From positions 62,001 to 126,000 of the forward strand of contig JBQNAI010000004.1 in NCBI GenBank assembly GCA_052170555.1: 64,000 nt of DNA. Reading direction: 5' to 3'. This stretch comes from Scybalousia_A sp052170555. Its GTDB lineage: Bacteria > Bacteroidota > Bacteroidia > Bacteroidales > P3. The translations under genes were made by a program, and so were the position numbers. Under the pieces are notes generated by a model, which saw only the letters and a list, made by a program, of their open reading frames with translations, had not been told where the DNA came from and made no database searches. Every line of letters starts with the position of its first letter. The stretch's first letter is position 1. Positions 33,230-42,751 of this stretch are shown piece after piece.

Positions 33230-36200
33230 ATGATAAGAAAAATTTTAATATTCTTATTACTTTTAAGTGTAAGTTTGCTGATATTTGCACAGAATACTAA
33301 TCTTAAGTTTGAAAAAAACAAAGGTCAGTGGAATAAATTAATCCGTTACAAAGCAGATTTTAAAGAAGGAAAAATTTTTGTCTTAGAAAATAAAATTAAT
33401 ATTGTTATTTTTGATTCCAATAATTCATATTTTCACCCTCATTTTAAAACAGATAACATCAATAGTAAGGAACGATTTACAATATTTTCCATTCAACCTT
33501 TGGATGCAAAATTTTCAGAAATTTTGTCTAAGGATAAAATGAATGGTTACACGAATTATTTCACCGGTAGGGATATCTCAACATGGCAAAGTCAGGTTCC
33601 TTCATACCGAACCATAATTTATAAGAATGTTTATGCAAACATAGATTGGGAAATCTCCTCTTACGATAGAATGCCTAAACATTCCTATATTGTTCATAGC
33701 GGAGGTAATCCTAACATAATAAAAACTCTATATAAAGGTTTAGAAAGTGTGGTTGTTGATGGAGATAAATTAATTTTACAAACGAAAGAAGGTATTATAA
33801 AAGAGGATAGATTGTTTGTTTATCAATGTTACGATTCACAAGTAAAAGAAATTAGTGCAAGGTATTCAATCGTTAGATCTAAAGAGGGATTTGAAGTTTC
33901 TTATATTATAGGTGAGTATAATAGAACGAAGGATTTGATAATAGATCCATCGCTTGTTTTTTCTACTTACTCAGGTGCTCACTCTGATAATTGGGGAATG
34001 ACCTCTTGTTACGATAAAAAAGGGTATATGATTAGCGGAGGAATTGTTTATGGCAACAATTATCCATTTACAGAAGGAGTTTATGATTCTACATATTCAA
34101 ATAATTGGGATTGTGTTATAACTAAATATGATTCTTTGGGAGAGGATATTTTATTTTCTACTTTTTTAGGTGGACAGTATTGTGAAATGCCACACTCTAT
34201 GGTGGTAAATAACAATAATGAGATAGTTATTTTGGGTACAACGGGAAGTGAAGACTTTCCAGTTAGTTTAAATGCATTTCAACCTCAATTTAACGGGGGT
34301 ACTACTATAAATTACGAATCTTCTTTGCTCTTTTCCAATGGTATAGATATGTTTGTGTCATCTCTTTCATCAGATGGTTGTTCATTATTGGCATCTACAT
34401 TTATTGGTGGTACAAGCAATGATGGATTTAATTATAGAGATTATTATGGAACTTCTATCAAAACACTTTATGATGGGAATGATTCACTTTATGCCAATTT
34501 TGGAGATTGTGCAAGAGGAGAAATAGTAACGGATGCCAACAATAATGTATATGTTGCAAGTTGTACTTTTTCTAAAGACTTTCCTACGAGTAATGATGCG
34601 TACAGAAAAACTTATGTAGGCAAGCAGGATGCTGTGGTTTTCAAAATGGATCAATCATTATCTACACTAATCTATTCTACGTATTTAGGTGGGAAAAACG
34701 ATGATGCCGCCTACTCTATAGACATAGATAAAAAAGGTAAAGCTTTTGTATGTGGAGGGACTACCTCAAAGGAATTTCCTTCAACAATAGGGGCTTATAA
34801 TAGCAATCATAACGGAGGTTCTACTGATGCATTTATTTCCGTACTTTCTATGGGAGGGAATGATTTGGAACATTCTACTTTTTTTGGTTCTTCCGAATAT
34901 GATCAAGCATTTTTTATACGTCTTGACAAAGACTCTAATCCTTATATATTTGGTCAGACCAAGGCACCCAATAATACACTGATACATAATGTGCTTTATG
35001 CTATTCCTAATAGTGGACAGTTTATTGCGAAATTTACTCCGCAACTTGACTCTTTGTTTTTCTCGACCGTGTTTGGTTCGGGTGATGGTATGATAAATAT
35101 CTCTCCATCCGGTTTTAATGTTGATGTATGTGGTAGGATTTATTGTGCAGGTTGGGGAAGGGTGTTCAAATATATGAAAAATTATTTGGGGTATGCCTCT
35201 TTGGGAACGGATAATTTGGAGATAACTTCCGATGCTTATATGGGTGCTACCGATGGTATGGATTTTTATATTATTAGTTTGGGTGCTGATGCATCACAAT
35301 TGGATTATGCAACGTTTATAGGAGAAAACGATAGTGTGGCTTTTTATGGTAATGATCACGTTGACGGTGGCACTTCTAGATTTGATCGTTATGGAAACTT
35401 TTATCTCACAATCTGTGCCTCATGTGGAGGTTCTCAGGGTATGCCTACAACTTCCAATGCTTATTCTTCGTCCAACAATTCCTCTAATTGCAATATTGCC
35501 TCTATTAAGTTTTCCGTTAATAATGATTTTGCTGTTGCTGATTTTACATCTACTAATGTTGGTTGTATCAATAAAAGCATAGAGTTTTCTAATTATTCAA
35601 GAGGAGATTCGTTTAAATGGGATTTTGGTGATGGTTCTCCCGTTGTAATGGATAAGGAGGTTTCTCATACTTATAGCAAGGGTGGTATATATGAAGTTAA
35701 ACTAATAAGTTTCTTATCATCTGGGTGTAAAATATCGGATACATTGGTGAAAAAAATACTTGTGTTAGACAATGATGCTGATTATTTGGATACTATTCGT
35801 ACTTGTGAAGATAAGCCTATAAATGTAGGTATAGAAAATTTGGCAATAACTATTTCTGATGATGTAACAATGCAGTGGACTCCCGCGGAGGTCCTTTCTG
35901 ATGCCAATGCTATAAATCCTTATGCGACGATATCAAATCCAACTCTGTTTAGATTGATAATTTCTGTAAATGGTTGTAACGATACTCTATATAGGTTTGT
36001 AGATATAGATACTATGAAAAGTGAGATACCGGATACACTGGATTATTGTGTTACTCCTTATATATACAAAATAGAAAACACATTGAAACGTCAATTAGCA
36101 TGTTCTTGGAATAGGAATTTTACGGATACAATAGCAATGATAAATGATAACGGAGCAATAGTTGTAAATAATTTTGGGGATAGATATTTATATATACGTT

Positions 36201-37459
36201 ATTCACTAAATGGATGTTGGGGAATGGATAGTATATATTTAAAATTTAGCGGATTGAAATTTGACATTTTAACAAAAGATGCAGAATGTAAAGGAGATGC
36301 TACCGGCAAGGCAGAGGTAGTTGTTAAAGACGGTAAAGATAATTTACATTACGTTTGGTCGTGCACTACAAATGATTCTCCAATTGTGGAATATTTGCCA
36401 GCAGGGACTTATACTGTTAAGGTATATAGAGAAGGAGATACTTGTTTTTCTACTATGGAGTTTACAATTTTAGCTATTACAAATCTGAATATTGAAGCTC
36501 AGATAAATGATGCAACTTGTAATAATATTTGTGACGGAAGCATTGTTATTAATGTAGGAGGAGGAGCGGGTCCTTATGAATATTCGTGGTCTAACGGAGA
36601 GTACTGGAAAGATATTACTAATCTTTGTAAAGGAGATTATACAGTAATAGTTACCGATAACACTGGATGTAGCACGAAAAAAACTTTTACTGTTAATGAT
36701 TCTTATAAAATAGATGTCTCATTAACGGCTACAACAAACAATTGTTTGCAGGGTTGTTCTGCAACCGTAATTTCTCAAATTAAGGGAGGGAAAGAACCTT
36801 ATCAATACGTATGGAATGATTCTCATAAGACTAAAGATTTGTTTGATGTCTGTAATGGTGATTATGTTTTGAATATTACGGATGCTAACGGGTGCTATGC
36901 TTCGGCTAATGTAGAAGTTGGCTATAAGGATGTTCTTAATGATTTTATCGCTTGGACAGATACCTATAAGGTTTATGATGGAGCACGGATTAATTTGTAT
37001 TCAACCTTTTTTGATAAATTCAATTATTTTTGGACACCTTCCACTCATTTGGATAGTCCTGATAAAAATAATACTAAGGGCACAATTTATGAAACTACTA
37101 CGTACAATGTTTTTGCAACAGATACTAAGGGATGCAATAAATCCGACACCGTGCGAATAGAGGTGGAATATGTAAATTGCGATGAGTCGGGGATATTTGT
37201 TCCCAACGTATTTTCACCCAATAATGATGGTAAAAACGATATCCTATACGTAAAAAGCAATTATGCAGAGAGGATAGATTTTATCATATATAATCGTTGG
37301 GGCGAGAAAGTGTTTCAAACGAATGATATAAATGAGGGTTGGGATGGCAAATATAGAAACAATGACTGTGCAGCAGCAGTTTATTATTACAAACTTGAAG
37401 TTCATTGTATTGGAGGTAAGACTTTTTTGACAGCAGGAGACATAACACTCATTAGATGA
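33230..37459 (+). CDS. Very large secreted protein: SBBP-repeat, PKD and SprB-like repeats, T9SS type B CTD
   Basis: A 1409-residue protein. Signal peptide at 1-20 (LLIFAQ); then FEKNKGQWNKLIRY and INYTNYFTG-type sequence of the DUF7948 domain (about 25-245). Next are SBBP-type beta-propeller repeats (about 245-730), recognisable by FSTFLGG, ASTFIGG, YSTYLGG and HSTFFGS. A PKD domain follows (FKWDFGDGSP, about 795). Then come SprB-like repeats such as ATCNNICDGSIVINVGGG and LGCSATVISQIKGG-type units (about 1010-1240). The last 89 residues (GIFVPNVFSPNNDGKND, FIIYNRWGEKVF) form a type B T9SS sorting domain. It is predicted to be a surface-exposed or released adhesin-like protein. It has its own promoter and a 145-nt leader. 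Confidence 0.85.
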   Translation: MIRKILIFLLLLSVSLLIFAQNTNLKFEKNKGQWNKLIRYKADFKEGKIFVLENKINIVIFDSNNSYFHPHFKTDNINSKERFTIFSIQPLDAKFSEILSKDKMNGYTNYFTGRDISTWQSQVPSYRTIIYKNVYANIDWEISSYDRMPKHSYIVHSGGNPNIIKTLYKGLESVVVDGDKLILQTKEGIIKEDRLFVYQCYDSQVKEISARYSIVRSKEGFEVSYIIGEYNRTKDLIIDPSLVFSTYSGAHSDNWGMTSCYDKKGYMISGGIVYGNNYPFTEGVYDSTYSNNWDCVITKYDSLGEDILFSTFLGGQYCEMPHSMVVNNNNEIVILGTTGSEDFPVSLNAFQPQFNGGTTINYESSLLFSNGIDMFVSSLSSDGCSLLASTFIGGTSNDGFNYRDYYGTSIKTLYDGNDSLYANFGDCARGEIVTDANNNVYVASCTFSKDFPTSNDAYRKTYVGKQDAVVFKMDQSLSTLIYSTYLGGKNDDAAYSIDIDKKGKAFVCGGTTSKEFPSTIGAYNSNHNGGSTDAFISVLSMGGNDLEHSTFFGSSEYDQAFFIRLDKDSNPYIFGQTKAPNNTLIHNVLYAIPNSGQFIAKFTPQLDSLFFSTVFGSGDGMINISPSGFNVDVCGRIYCAGWGRVFKYMKNYLGYASLGTDNLEITSDAYMGATDGMDFYIISLGADASQLDYATFIGENDSVAFYGNDHVDGGTSRFDRYGNFYLTICASCGGSQGMPTTSNAYSSSNNSSNCNIASIKFSVNNDFAVADFTSTNVGCINKSIEFSNYSRGDSFKWDFGDGSPVVMDKEVSHTYSKGGIYEVKLISFLSSGCKISDTLVKKILVLDNDADYLDTIRTCEDKPINVGIENLAITISDDVTMQWTPAEVLSDANAINPYATISNPTLFRLIISVNGCNDTLYRFVDIDTMKSEIPDTLDYCVTPYIYKIENTLKRQLACSWNRNFTDTIAMINDNGAIVVNNFGDRYLYIRYSLNGCWGMDSIYLKFSGLKFDILTKDAECKGDATGKAEVVVKDGKDNLHYVWSCTTNDSPIVEYLPAGTYTVKVYREGDTCFSTMEFTILAITNLNIEAQINDATCNNICDGSIVINVGGGAGPYEYSWSNGEYWKDITNLCKGDYTVIVTDNTGCSTKKTFTVNDSYKIDVSLTATTNNCLQGCSATVISQIKGGKEPYQYVWNDSHKTKDLFDVCNGDYVLNITDANGCYASANVEVGYKDVLNDFIAWTDTYKVYDGARINLYSTFFDKFNYFWTPSTHLDSPDKNNTKGTIYETTTYNVFATDTKGCNKSDTVRIEVEYVNCDESGIFVPNVFSPNNDGKNDILYVKSNYAERIDFIIYNRWGEKVFQTNDINEGWDGKYRNNDCAAAVYYYKLEVHCIGGKTFLTAGDITLIR

Positions 37460-37485
37460 TGAGATAAGATGCATTGAGTTTTCAA

Positions 37486-38178
37486 ATGAGAAAAAAGAAT
37501 AAATATTACGTCGTTTGGTCAGGAAGAAAAAAGGGAATATTTACTGATTGGAACGAATGCAAAGCAAGCATTGAAGGATTCCATGAGGCGAGATATAAAT
37601 CTTTTGATTCAAAAAAAGAGGCAGAGATAGCTTTTGAAGATAATTATTATAATTACTTCAAAATTAAGAAGGAAAACAAATTGGAGAAAAAAGCAATATC
37701 ATTTGACATACATAAAAATGATTTGTATAAGAGGGAGTTCTCAAATGGTGAGAATGAGATTCTAAAAAATCAATTACCTATTCTGAATTCTTTGTGTGTA
37801 GATGCGGCTTGTAGCGGTAATCCTGGTTTGATGGAATATAGGGGAGTACATATTCTTAGCGGAAAACAGATTTTTTATTATAAATATCCTTATGGTACTA
37901 ATAATATAGGGGAATTTTTGGCAATTGTTCATGGATTGTCTTACTTGAAACGTTACAATTTAGCTCAACCTTTATATACTGATAGTGTAAATGCAATAAA
38001 ATGGGTTGTACAAAAGCAGTGCAAAACTAAACTTGAATTAACGCAGACAACAAAAGATTTGTTTGAATATATCCATCGTGCTGAACAATGGTTGAAGAAT
38101 AACGATTATATCACACAAATATTGAAGTGGGAGACAGACCGCTGGGGAGAAATACCTGCTGATTTTGGTAGAAAGTAA
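37486..38178 (+). CDS. Ribonuclease HI with N-terminal viroplasmin (hybrid-binding) domain
   Basis: A 230-residue protein from ATG 37486. Residues 3-55 (KYYVVWSGRKKGIFTDWNEC, then GFHEARYKSF) form the caulimovirus viroplasmin domain that binds RNA-DNA hybrids. The RNase H part has the four acidic residues in VDAACSGNPG, NNIGEFLAI, YTDSVNAIKW and ETDRWGEIPADFGRK. It removes RNA from RNA-DNA hybrids. This fusion is usual in Bacteroidetes. A TTG four codons earlier is possible but unneeded. It starts 26 bp after the large secreted protein. Confidence 0.9.
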   Translation: MRKKNKYYVVWSGRKKGIFTDWNECKASIEGFHEARYKSFDSKKEAEIAFEDNYYNYFKIKKENKLEKKAISFDIHKNDLYKREFSNGENEILKNQLPILNSLCVDAACSGNPGLMEYRGVHILSGKQIFYYKYPYGTNNIGEFLAIVHGLSYLKRYNLAQPLYTDSVNAIKWVVQKQCKTKLELTQTTKDLFEYIHRAEQWLKNNDYITQILKWETDRWGEIPADFGRK

Positions 38179-38190
38179 AGATGTAAAATT

Positions 38191-38245
38191 AAAGTGGGAC
38201 ATCAATTAATCAAAGTGGGACATTAGTGAATCAAAGTCTCACTTT
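38191..38245. repeat. 21-bp-period repeat array, 3 units (13-bp core family, locus 4)
   Basis: Cores at 38191 (AAAGTGGGACATC), 38212 (AAAGTGGGACATT) and 38233 (AAAGTCTCACTTT, a perfect 5-3-5 palindrome), exactly 21 bp apart. The array begins 12 bp after the RNase H stop, upstream of murB. Confidence 0.85.
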
Positions 38246-38280
38246 AATTTTGGGAGATGGTGATTTACAAAAAAAAATAT

Positions 38281-38288
38281 TAATTTTG
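38281..38288 (+). promoter_or_regulatory. -7 box upstream of murB
   Basis: TAATTTTG followed by CAAAA. There is no TTTG at the expected -33 distance. The repeat array ends 35 bp upstream of it. Confidence 0.4.
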
Positions 38289-38412
38289 CAAAAAAATATT
38301 TAATAATTATATGTTTGTAGGTGAGAGTGTATAGGCATTGAATAAATATGCAAGTATGAATACGAAGATAGATAGATGTGATTGGAAACAGGAAGTAAAA
38401 TATTTAGAATAT

Positions 38413-38428
38413 AAGGAGGTTGGTTTTG
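38413..38428 (+). promoter_or_regulatory. Shine-Dalgarno that fixes the murB start
   Basis: AAGGAGG at 38413-38419 lies 6 bp before the TTG at 38426. This is the only unusually strong ribosome-binding site at a non-ATG start here, and it favours 38426 over the TTG at 38420. Confidence 0.6.
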
Positions 38429-39460
38429 AATTTTTGGGAACATAATGTTGATTTGAAAAGCAGAAATACAATGAATTTGTATGCATATGCTAAGGATTTC
38501 TTCACAATTAGTAAACAAGATGATTTCTTTAGGTTTTACGATGTATACAAGCGTAAAGAAAACAATCTTTATTGTAGGAAAATTTTCGTTTTAGGAGAGG
38601 GATCTAATACTATTTTTGTTGACAATAACATAAATGCAGTCATTGTTGATGTGAATACTCGGGGTATTGATTTTTTGAAAGAAAATGATAGCAATGTTTG
38701 GGTAAATTGTAAAGCAGGAGAGTTATTTAGGGATTTTGTTTTACAAATGTGTAGCAATGATTATTCTGGATTAGAAAATTTGGCAGGAATATATGGAACA
38801 GTTGGGGCTGCACCGGTACAGAATATCGGTGCCTATGGATGTGAGGTCAAAGACTGTATAGATAGTGTTAGATATTTTGATATGACGTGTGGCGAATATC
38901 GTGTTCTAACTGCAGAAGAATGCCAATTTGGGTACAGAGATTCTATTTTTAAGCATCAAGATGGAACAAAAATTATAACTGATGTAGTATTCAAGTTGAA
39001 TAAAAACTTTGTATTGAATAATTCGTATGATGCGGTTAAGAAACAATTTAATAATATTTCTCTAAGTAGTATTACACCATTACTTGTCGCACAAAAAATA
39101 ACCGAAATACGTAATAAAAAATTGCCGAATCCGAAAGTTTTGGGTAATTGTGGTTCATTTTTCAAGAATCCAGTTATAACTGAGCAACAATTTATAAACT
39201 TAAAAGCTATTCATAGCGACATAGTTGCTTTTGAAGATGAAAAAGGTTGGAAGTTGAGTGCTGCTTGGCTTATATCGTCTTGTGGATTCAAAAATAAGAA
39301 GGAAAATGGATTATCTATGTATGATAAACAGCCGCTTGTATTAGTAAATTACGGTATAAAAAATACTAAGTATTTGATTGACTATATAGAGCAAATAAAA
39401 AAGGTTGTTAAATCGCAATTTGATATAGATTTGATAGCAGAACCCCATTTTGTTTATTAG
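38426..39460 (+). CDS. murB: UDP-N-acetylenolpyruvoylglucosamine reductase
   Basis: A 344-residue FAD enzyme with a TTG start. The N-terminal FAD-binding part has KIFVLGEGSNTIFVDN and YSGLENLAGIYGTVGAAPVQNIGAYG; ECQFGYRDSIFK carries the catalytic-domain arginine and tyrosine; LPNPKVLGNCGSFFKNPV holds the active-site serine; the end has AAWLISSCGFKNKKENGLSM. This is the type I (E. coli-like) MurB. It makes UDP-MurNAc in the cytoplasm. The unknown gene downstream starts 2 bp after its stop. Confidence 0.94.
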   Translation: MNFWEHNVDLKSRNTMNLYAYAKDFFTISKQDDFFRFYDVYKRKENNLYCRKIFVLGEGSNTIFVDNNINAVIVDVNTRGIDFLKENDSNVWVNCKAGELFRDFVLQMCSNDYSGLENLAGIYGTVGAAPVQNIGAYGCEVKDCIDSVRYFDMTCGEYRVLTAEECQFGYRDSIFKHQDGTKIITDVVFKLNKNFVLNNSYDAVKKQFNNISLSSITPLLVAQKITEIRNKKLPNPKVLGNCGSFFKNPVITEQQFINLKAIHSDIVAFEDEKGWKLSAAWLISSCGFKNKKENGLSMYDKQPLVLVNYGIKNTKYLIDYIEQIKKVVKSQFDIDLIAEPHFVY

Positions 39461-39462
39461 AT

Positions 39463-40074
39463 ATGAAGGAAAAAGCATTAATATTTTGGGATAAATTTCA
39501 GAGTATAAAAGACTCATTGATGGACATAGACTCTTTTGAAGAAAAAAAAGCTGATGAATTGCTTAATTCGTTAGATAAGATACTCAAAGAGTATTCTTTG
39601 GGAGTGGAATTTATACTTGGAGATTTGGATTCTAATGGTAGAGAATTAAATTTTACGGCATATTCAGATGAGGATTATTTTGAAGATGTGATTTGTTTGG
39701 TAGAGAATACGCCAATAATGGATTTTTGGAACGTAACTGCTTTTTTAAAAGCGGAAGGTAAAAGAGCGACTATTGATTATGAGGGAATACATTTGGCAAG
39801 TAAGGATTTGTTTTTCTTACCTATGGAAAGTGATGATATAATTAGTAAAATAGGATTGAAAGTGGCGGGCAAAAACCTTAAAATTACAGATAATAATTTG
39901 AATGCTTGTTACTTGCTGTGCGAAAAAATGATAGGTGAATATAATGCTACAACATTGATTGATTATTTTGATATCGATATTTTGCCATCGGATTATCAAG
40001 AACAGGGATTTTTACCTCTGGATTATTTACCTGATTTTGTTGAGTGGAAAATAGAAAGGATTGAAAAGACGTAA
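39463..40074 (+). CDS. Unknown acidic cytoplasmic protein after murB
   Basis: A 203-residue protein that I do not recognise. It has no signal peptide or membrane segment. It is acidic, begins with a helical region (KALIFWDKFQSIKDSLMDID, then SLDKILKEY), then shows alternating strands (GVEFILGDLDSNGRELNFTAYS) and an aspartate-rich tail ending YLPDFVEWKIERIEKT. The start follows the murB stop by 2 bp, so it is surely co-translated with murB. Codon use looks like its neighbours. No function is proposed. Confidence 0.6.
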   Translation: MKEKALIFWDKFQSIKDSLMDIDSFEEKKADELLNSLDKILKEYSLGVEFILGDLDSNGRELNFTAYSDEDYFEDVICLVENTPIMDFWNVTAFLKAEGKRATIDYEGIHLASKDLFFLPMESDDIISKIGLKVAGKNLKITDNNLNACYLLCEKMIGEYNATTLIDYFDIDILPSDYQEQGFLPLDYLPDFVEWKIERIEKT

Positions 40075-40090
40075 ATACTATAAATTTATT

Positions 40091-40098
40091 TAACTTTG
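40091..40098 (+). promoter_or_regulatory. -7 box upstream of gldF
   Basis: TAACTTTG followed by CGG lies about 27 bp before the ATG. No consensus -33 is visible. Confidence 0.45.
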
Positions 40099-40124
40099 CG
40101 GACTATAATTAAAATGATAAAAAG

Positions 40125-40862
40125 ATGTGGACAATATTCAAAAAAGAACTAAATAGTTTTTTGACCTCACTGATAGGTTATATTACGATATTTGTATTTT
40201 TAATTATTAATGGGTTAGTGTTGTGGGTACTACACGTTGGAGTTAATATATTTGATTCGGCAATAGCATCATTAAATGGGTTATTCTTTATTTCGCCATG
40301 GGTATTCTTATTTTTGATTTCAGCCATTACAATGAGGATGTTTGCAGAAGAAAAAAGGAATGGAACAATAGAAATATTATTGACGAAACCTGTAAGTGAT
40401 ATTTCTATTATTATGGGGAAATTCTTTGCCTCTTTGGTAATAGTTATATTATCTGTTTTACCAACTATGGTATATATGATTTGTATATACCAACTTGGTT
40501 CTCCTGTTGGCAACTTAGATATGGGAGGTATCCTGGGTTCTTATATAGGATTAGTATTTTTAGGGGGTATTTTTGTGTCTATTGGTATTTTTTGTTCATC
40601 ATTGACAAACAATCAAATAGTTGCTTTTATTATTTCCATAATTGGTTGCCTTATTGTCTATATAGGATTTGAAACCATTGCTAAAATACCATTTCTTTCC
40701 AAATTTGATTTAGTTGTCGCTTCTTTTGGTATATCTCAACATTACTATTCTATTAGTAGGGGAGTGATAGATTTACGGGATATTCTTTATTTCATTAGTG
40801 CAACTGCCTTTTTCATTCTTTTGACTAAAGTAAGCTTAGAGTCTAGAAACTGGAAAAAATAA
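40125..40862 (+). CDS. gldF: ABC transporter permease GldF
   Basis: A 245-residue protein with six membrane segments. It begins MWTIFKKELNSFLTSLIGYI and has AITMRMFAEEKRNGTIEILLTKPVSD, the loop shared by ABC-2 type permeases, and is followed by gldG and a DUF4340 gene, the usual order in Bacteroidetes. In flavobacteria GldF works with GldG and the ATPase GldA; the role in non-gliding members is unknown. No gldA is found here. Confidence 0.85.
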   Translation: MWTIFKKELNSFLTSLIGYITIFVFLIINGLVLWVLHVGVNIFDSAIASLNGLFFISPWVFLFLISAITMRMFAEEKRNGTIEILLTKPVSDISIIMGKFFASLVIVILSVLPTMVYMICIYQLGSPVGNLDMGGILGSYIGLVFLGGIFVSIGIFCSSLTNNQIVAFIISIIGCLIVYIGFETIAKIPFLSKFDLVVASFGISQHYYSISRGVIDLRDILYFISATAFFILLTKVSLESRNWKK

Positions 40863-40879
40863 CTGCTTTTTGATACGTT

Positions 40880-42748
40880 ATGAAAAATCAAGATAAAAAT
40901 AATATACAAACGAAGGAGAATCAGACGATGAATAGAACTTCGAAAAAGTTTTTTTATAAAAATCTTTTAAAGGAAATTGTCAATCCTGTAAGTGCAAAAA
41001 CCGATGTCAAAAGGTCACATATAATACAGTTGCTTGTAGGATTGTCTGTATTGATACTGATAAATGTTATTGGGAACTATTTCTTTTTTAAAATAGATTT
41101 AACACAAGAAAAAAGGTATTCTCTTTCAAAGTCCACGAAACAATTACTTAATGGAGGGAAGAAGGGATTGAAAAAAGTGGATGATGTAATTATGATACGT
41201 TGTTACCTTGATGGTGATATACCTTTAGCATACAAAGAATTGAGGAATGCAACAAAAGATTTGTTAAATGAAATGCGTTCTTACAATTCTAATATTGATT
41301 TTGAATTTGTCGACCCTAATAGTTTTAAAAATAACCAAGAAAAAGCAGAGTTTTATGACAAGTTATTTGCTAAGGGATTTCAGCCTCTTTTGGTTAGAAA
41401 TAAAAATGGAAATAAGACCGAACAACAGTATATCTTCCCGTATATAGAGATTTCTAATGGTAATCAAACGGTAATAAAATCGCTTATTGCAACTAAAACG
41501 GGATTTACGGAGGATGAAGTTGTTAAATCGTCAATTCAAAACTTAGAGTACACACTTTATTCGTCCATCCGCAATATTACACAGGGAATTAAACCTTCGA
41601 TAGCCTTCCTTTATGGACAGAATGAACCCGATGCTGTTTATCTATTAGATATTATACAGTCCTTAGATGAGAGTTATTCTATAGACTCCGTCACAATAAA
41701 TGGACAAATAAATGCCTTAGTGGATAGACAATACGATACAGTAGAAAATACAGTAAAGAGGTTTCGTAAAAAATACGAGTGTTTGATAGTTGTTAAACCA
41801 ACAAAACCGTTTTCTCAAAAAGATTTGTATATAATAGACCAGTATTTAATGCATGGGGGTAAAATATTGTGGTTAATAGATCCATTAACAGCCAGTATGG
41901 ATTCTTTACAGTCCAAAGCTCGCACAATGGCGATAAGCAATTTGACAGGAATAGAAGAAGTTTTATTTTCGTATGGATTAAGAATTAATAATGATTTAGT
42001 AATGGATTTACAGTGTGTTGATGTTCCGATAGTGACTGGACAATATCAGAACTCACAACCTCAAATGACTTATTATCCATGGAATTTTTTCGTATCTGCA
42101 AGTCCAACATCTCATATTATTTCAAAAAAAATAAATCCAATTAAATTGGATTTCGTATCTACAATAGATATTTTGGAAAGTAATAATCAAATTATAACAA
42201 CACCTATACTTTTGTCTTCAAATAATACGCGATTGTTAAATGCACCAGTAGAAATTTCATTACAGATGTTAAAACAAAAGCAAGATCCGAAATTATTTAA
42301 TCAAGGATCAAAAACGCTTGCCGTACTTACAGAAGGTACTTTTGTTTCCGCATTTAGGAATCGCCTTCCCGAAGAAATGATTAACAACTCTATGATAGCG
42401 AATAAGAATACTTCTGATTCTACTGCAATGATTGTCGTAGCAGATGGAGATCTGATACTGAATACATTTATAAACAATCAAGTAGTTCCGTTAGGATTTG
42501 ATCGTTATACCAACCAGATGTTTGGTAATAAAGAGTTTATTATTAATTGTATTAACTATCTTTGTGGTGATAATGATTTGATTCCTTTGCGAGCAAGAGA
42601 GATTATTGTACGTAAGTTGGATATGGCAAAGATTGATAGAGTAAAACAACAATGGCAATTGTTTAATATGTTAGTGCCGTTAGTTATTATATCATTATTA
42701 GGAATAATTATTATATTTGTAAGAAAAAAATCATATTTGCATCAATAA
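40880..42748 (+). CDS. gldG: Gliding-associated ABC transporter protein GldG
   Basis: A 622-residue protein. One membrane helix lies near residues 52-72, then DLTQEKRYSLSKSTKQLL, a marker of GldG. The large periplasmic domain contains PSIAFLYGQNEPD, GGKILWLIDPLTASMDSL and TFVSAFRNRLPEEM. A C-terminal helix (VPLVIISLLGIIIIFV) ends the protein. It starts 17 bp after gldF. A second ATG at 40928, preceded by AAGGAG, is a possible alternative start. Confidence 0.87.
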   Translation: MKNQDKNNIQTKENQTMNRTSKKFFYKNLLKEIVNPVSAKTDVKRSHIIQLLVGLSVLILINVIGNYFFFKIDLTQEKRYSLSKSTKQLLNGGKKGLKKVDDVIMIRCYLDGDIPLAYKELRNATKDLLNEMRSYNSNIDFEFVDPNSFKNNQEKAEFYDKLFAKGFQPLLVRNKNGNKTEQQYIFPYIEISNGNQTVIKSLIATKTGFTEDEVVKSSIQNLEYTLYSSIRNITQGIKPSIAFLYGQNEPDAVYLLDIIQSLDESYSIDSVTINGQINALVDRQYDTVENTVKRFRKKYECLIVVKPTKPFSQKDLYIIDQYLMHGGKILWLIDPLTASMDSLQSKARTMAISNLTGIEEVLFSYGLRINNDLVMDLQCVDVPIVTGQYQNSQPQMTYYPWNFFVSASPTSHIISKKINPIKLDFVSTIDILESNNQIITTPILLSSNNTRLLNAPVEISLQMLKQKQDPKLFNQGSKTLAVLTEGTFVSAFRNRLPEEMINNSMIANKNTSDSTAMIVVADGDLILNTFINNQVVPLGFDRYTNQMFGNKEFIINCINYLCGDNDLIPLRAREIIVRKLDMAKIDRVKQQWQLFNMLVPLVIISLLGIIIIFVRKKSYLHQ

Positions 42749-42751
42749 AAA

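Noticed and set aside
38356..38445. Small 29-codon frame upstream of and overlapping murB
   Set aside because: It has no family resemblance, and the Shine-Dalgarno it contains serves murB. It could be a leader peptide but nothing supports that.
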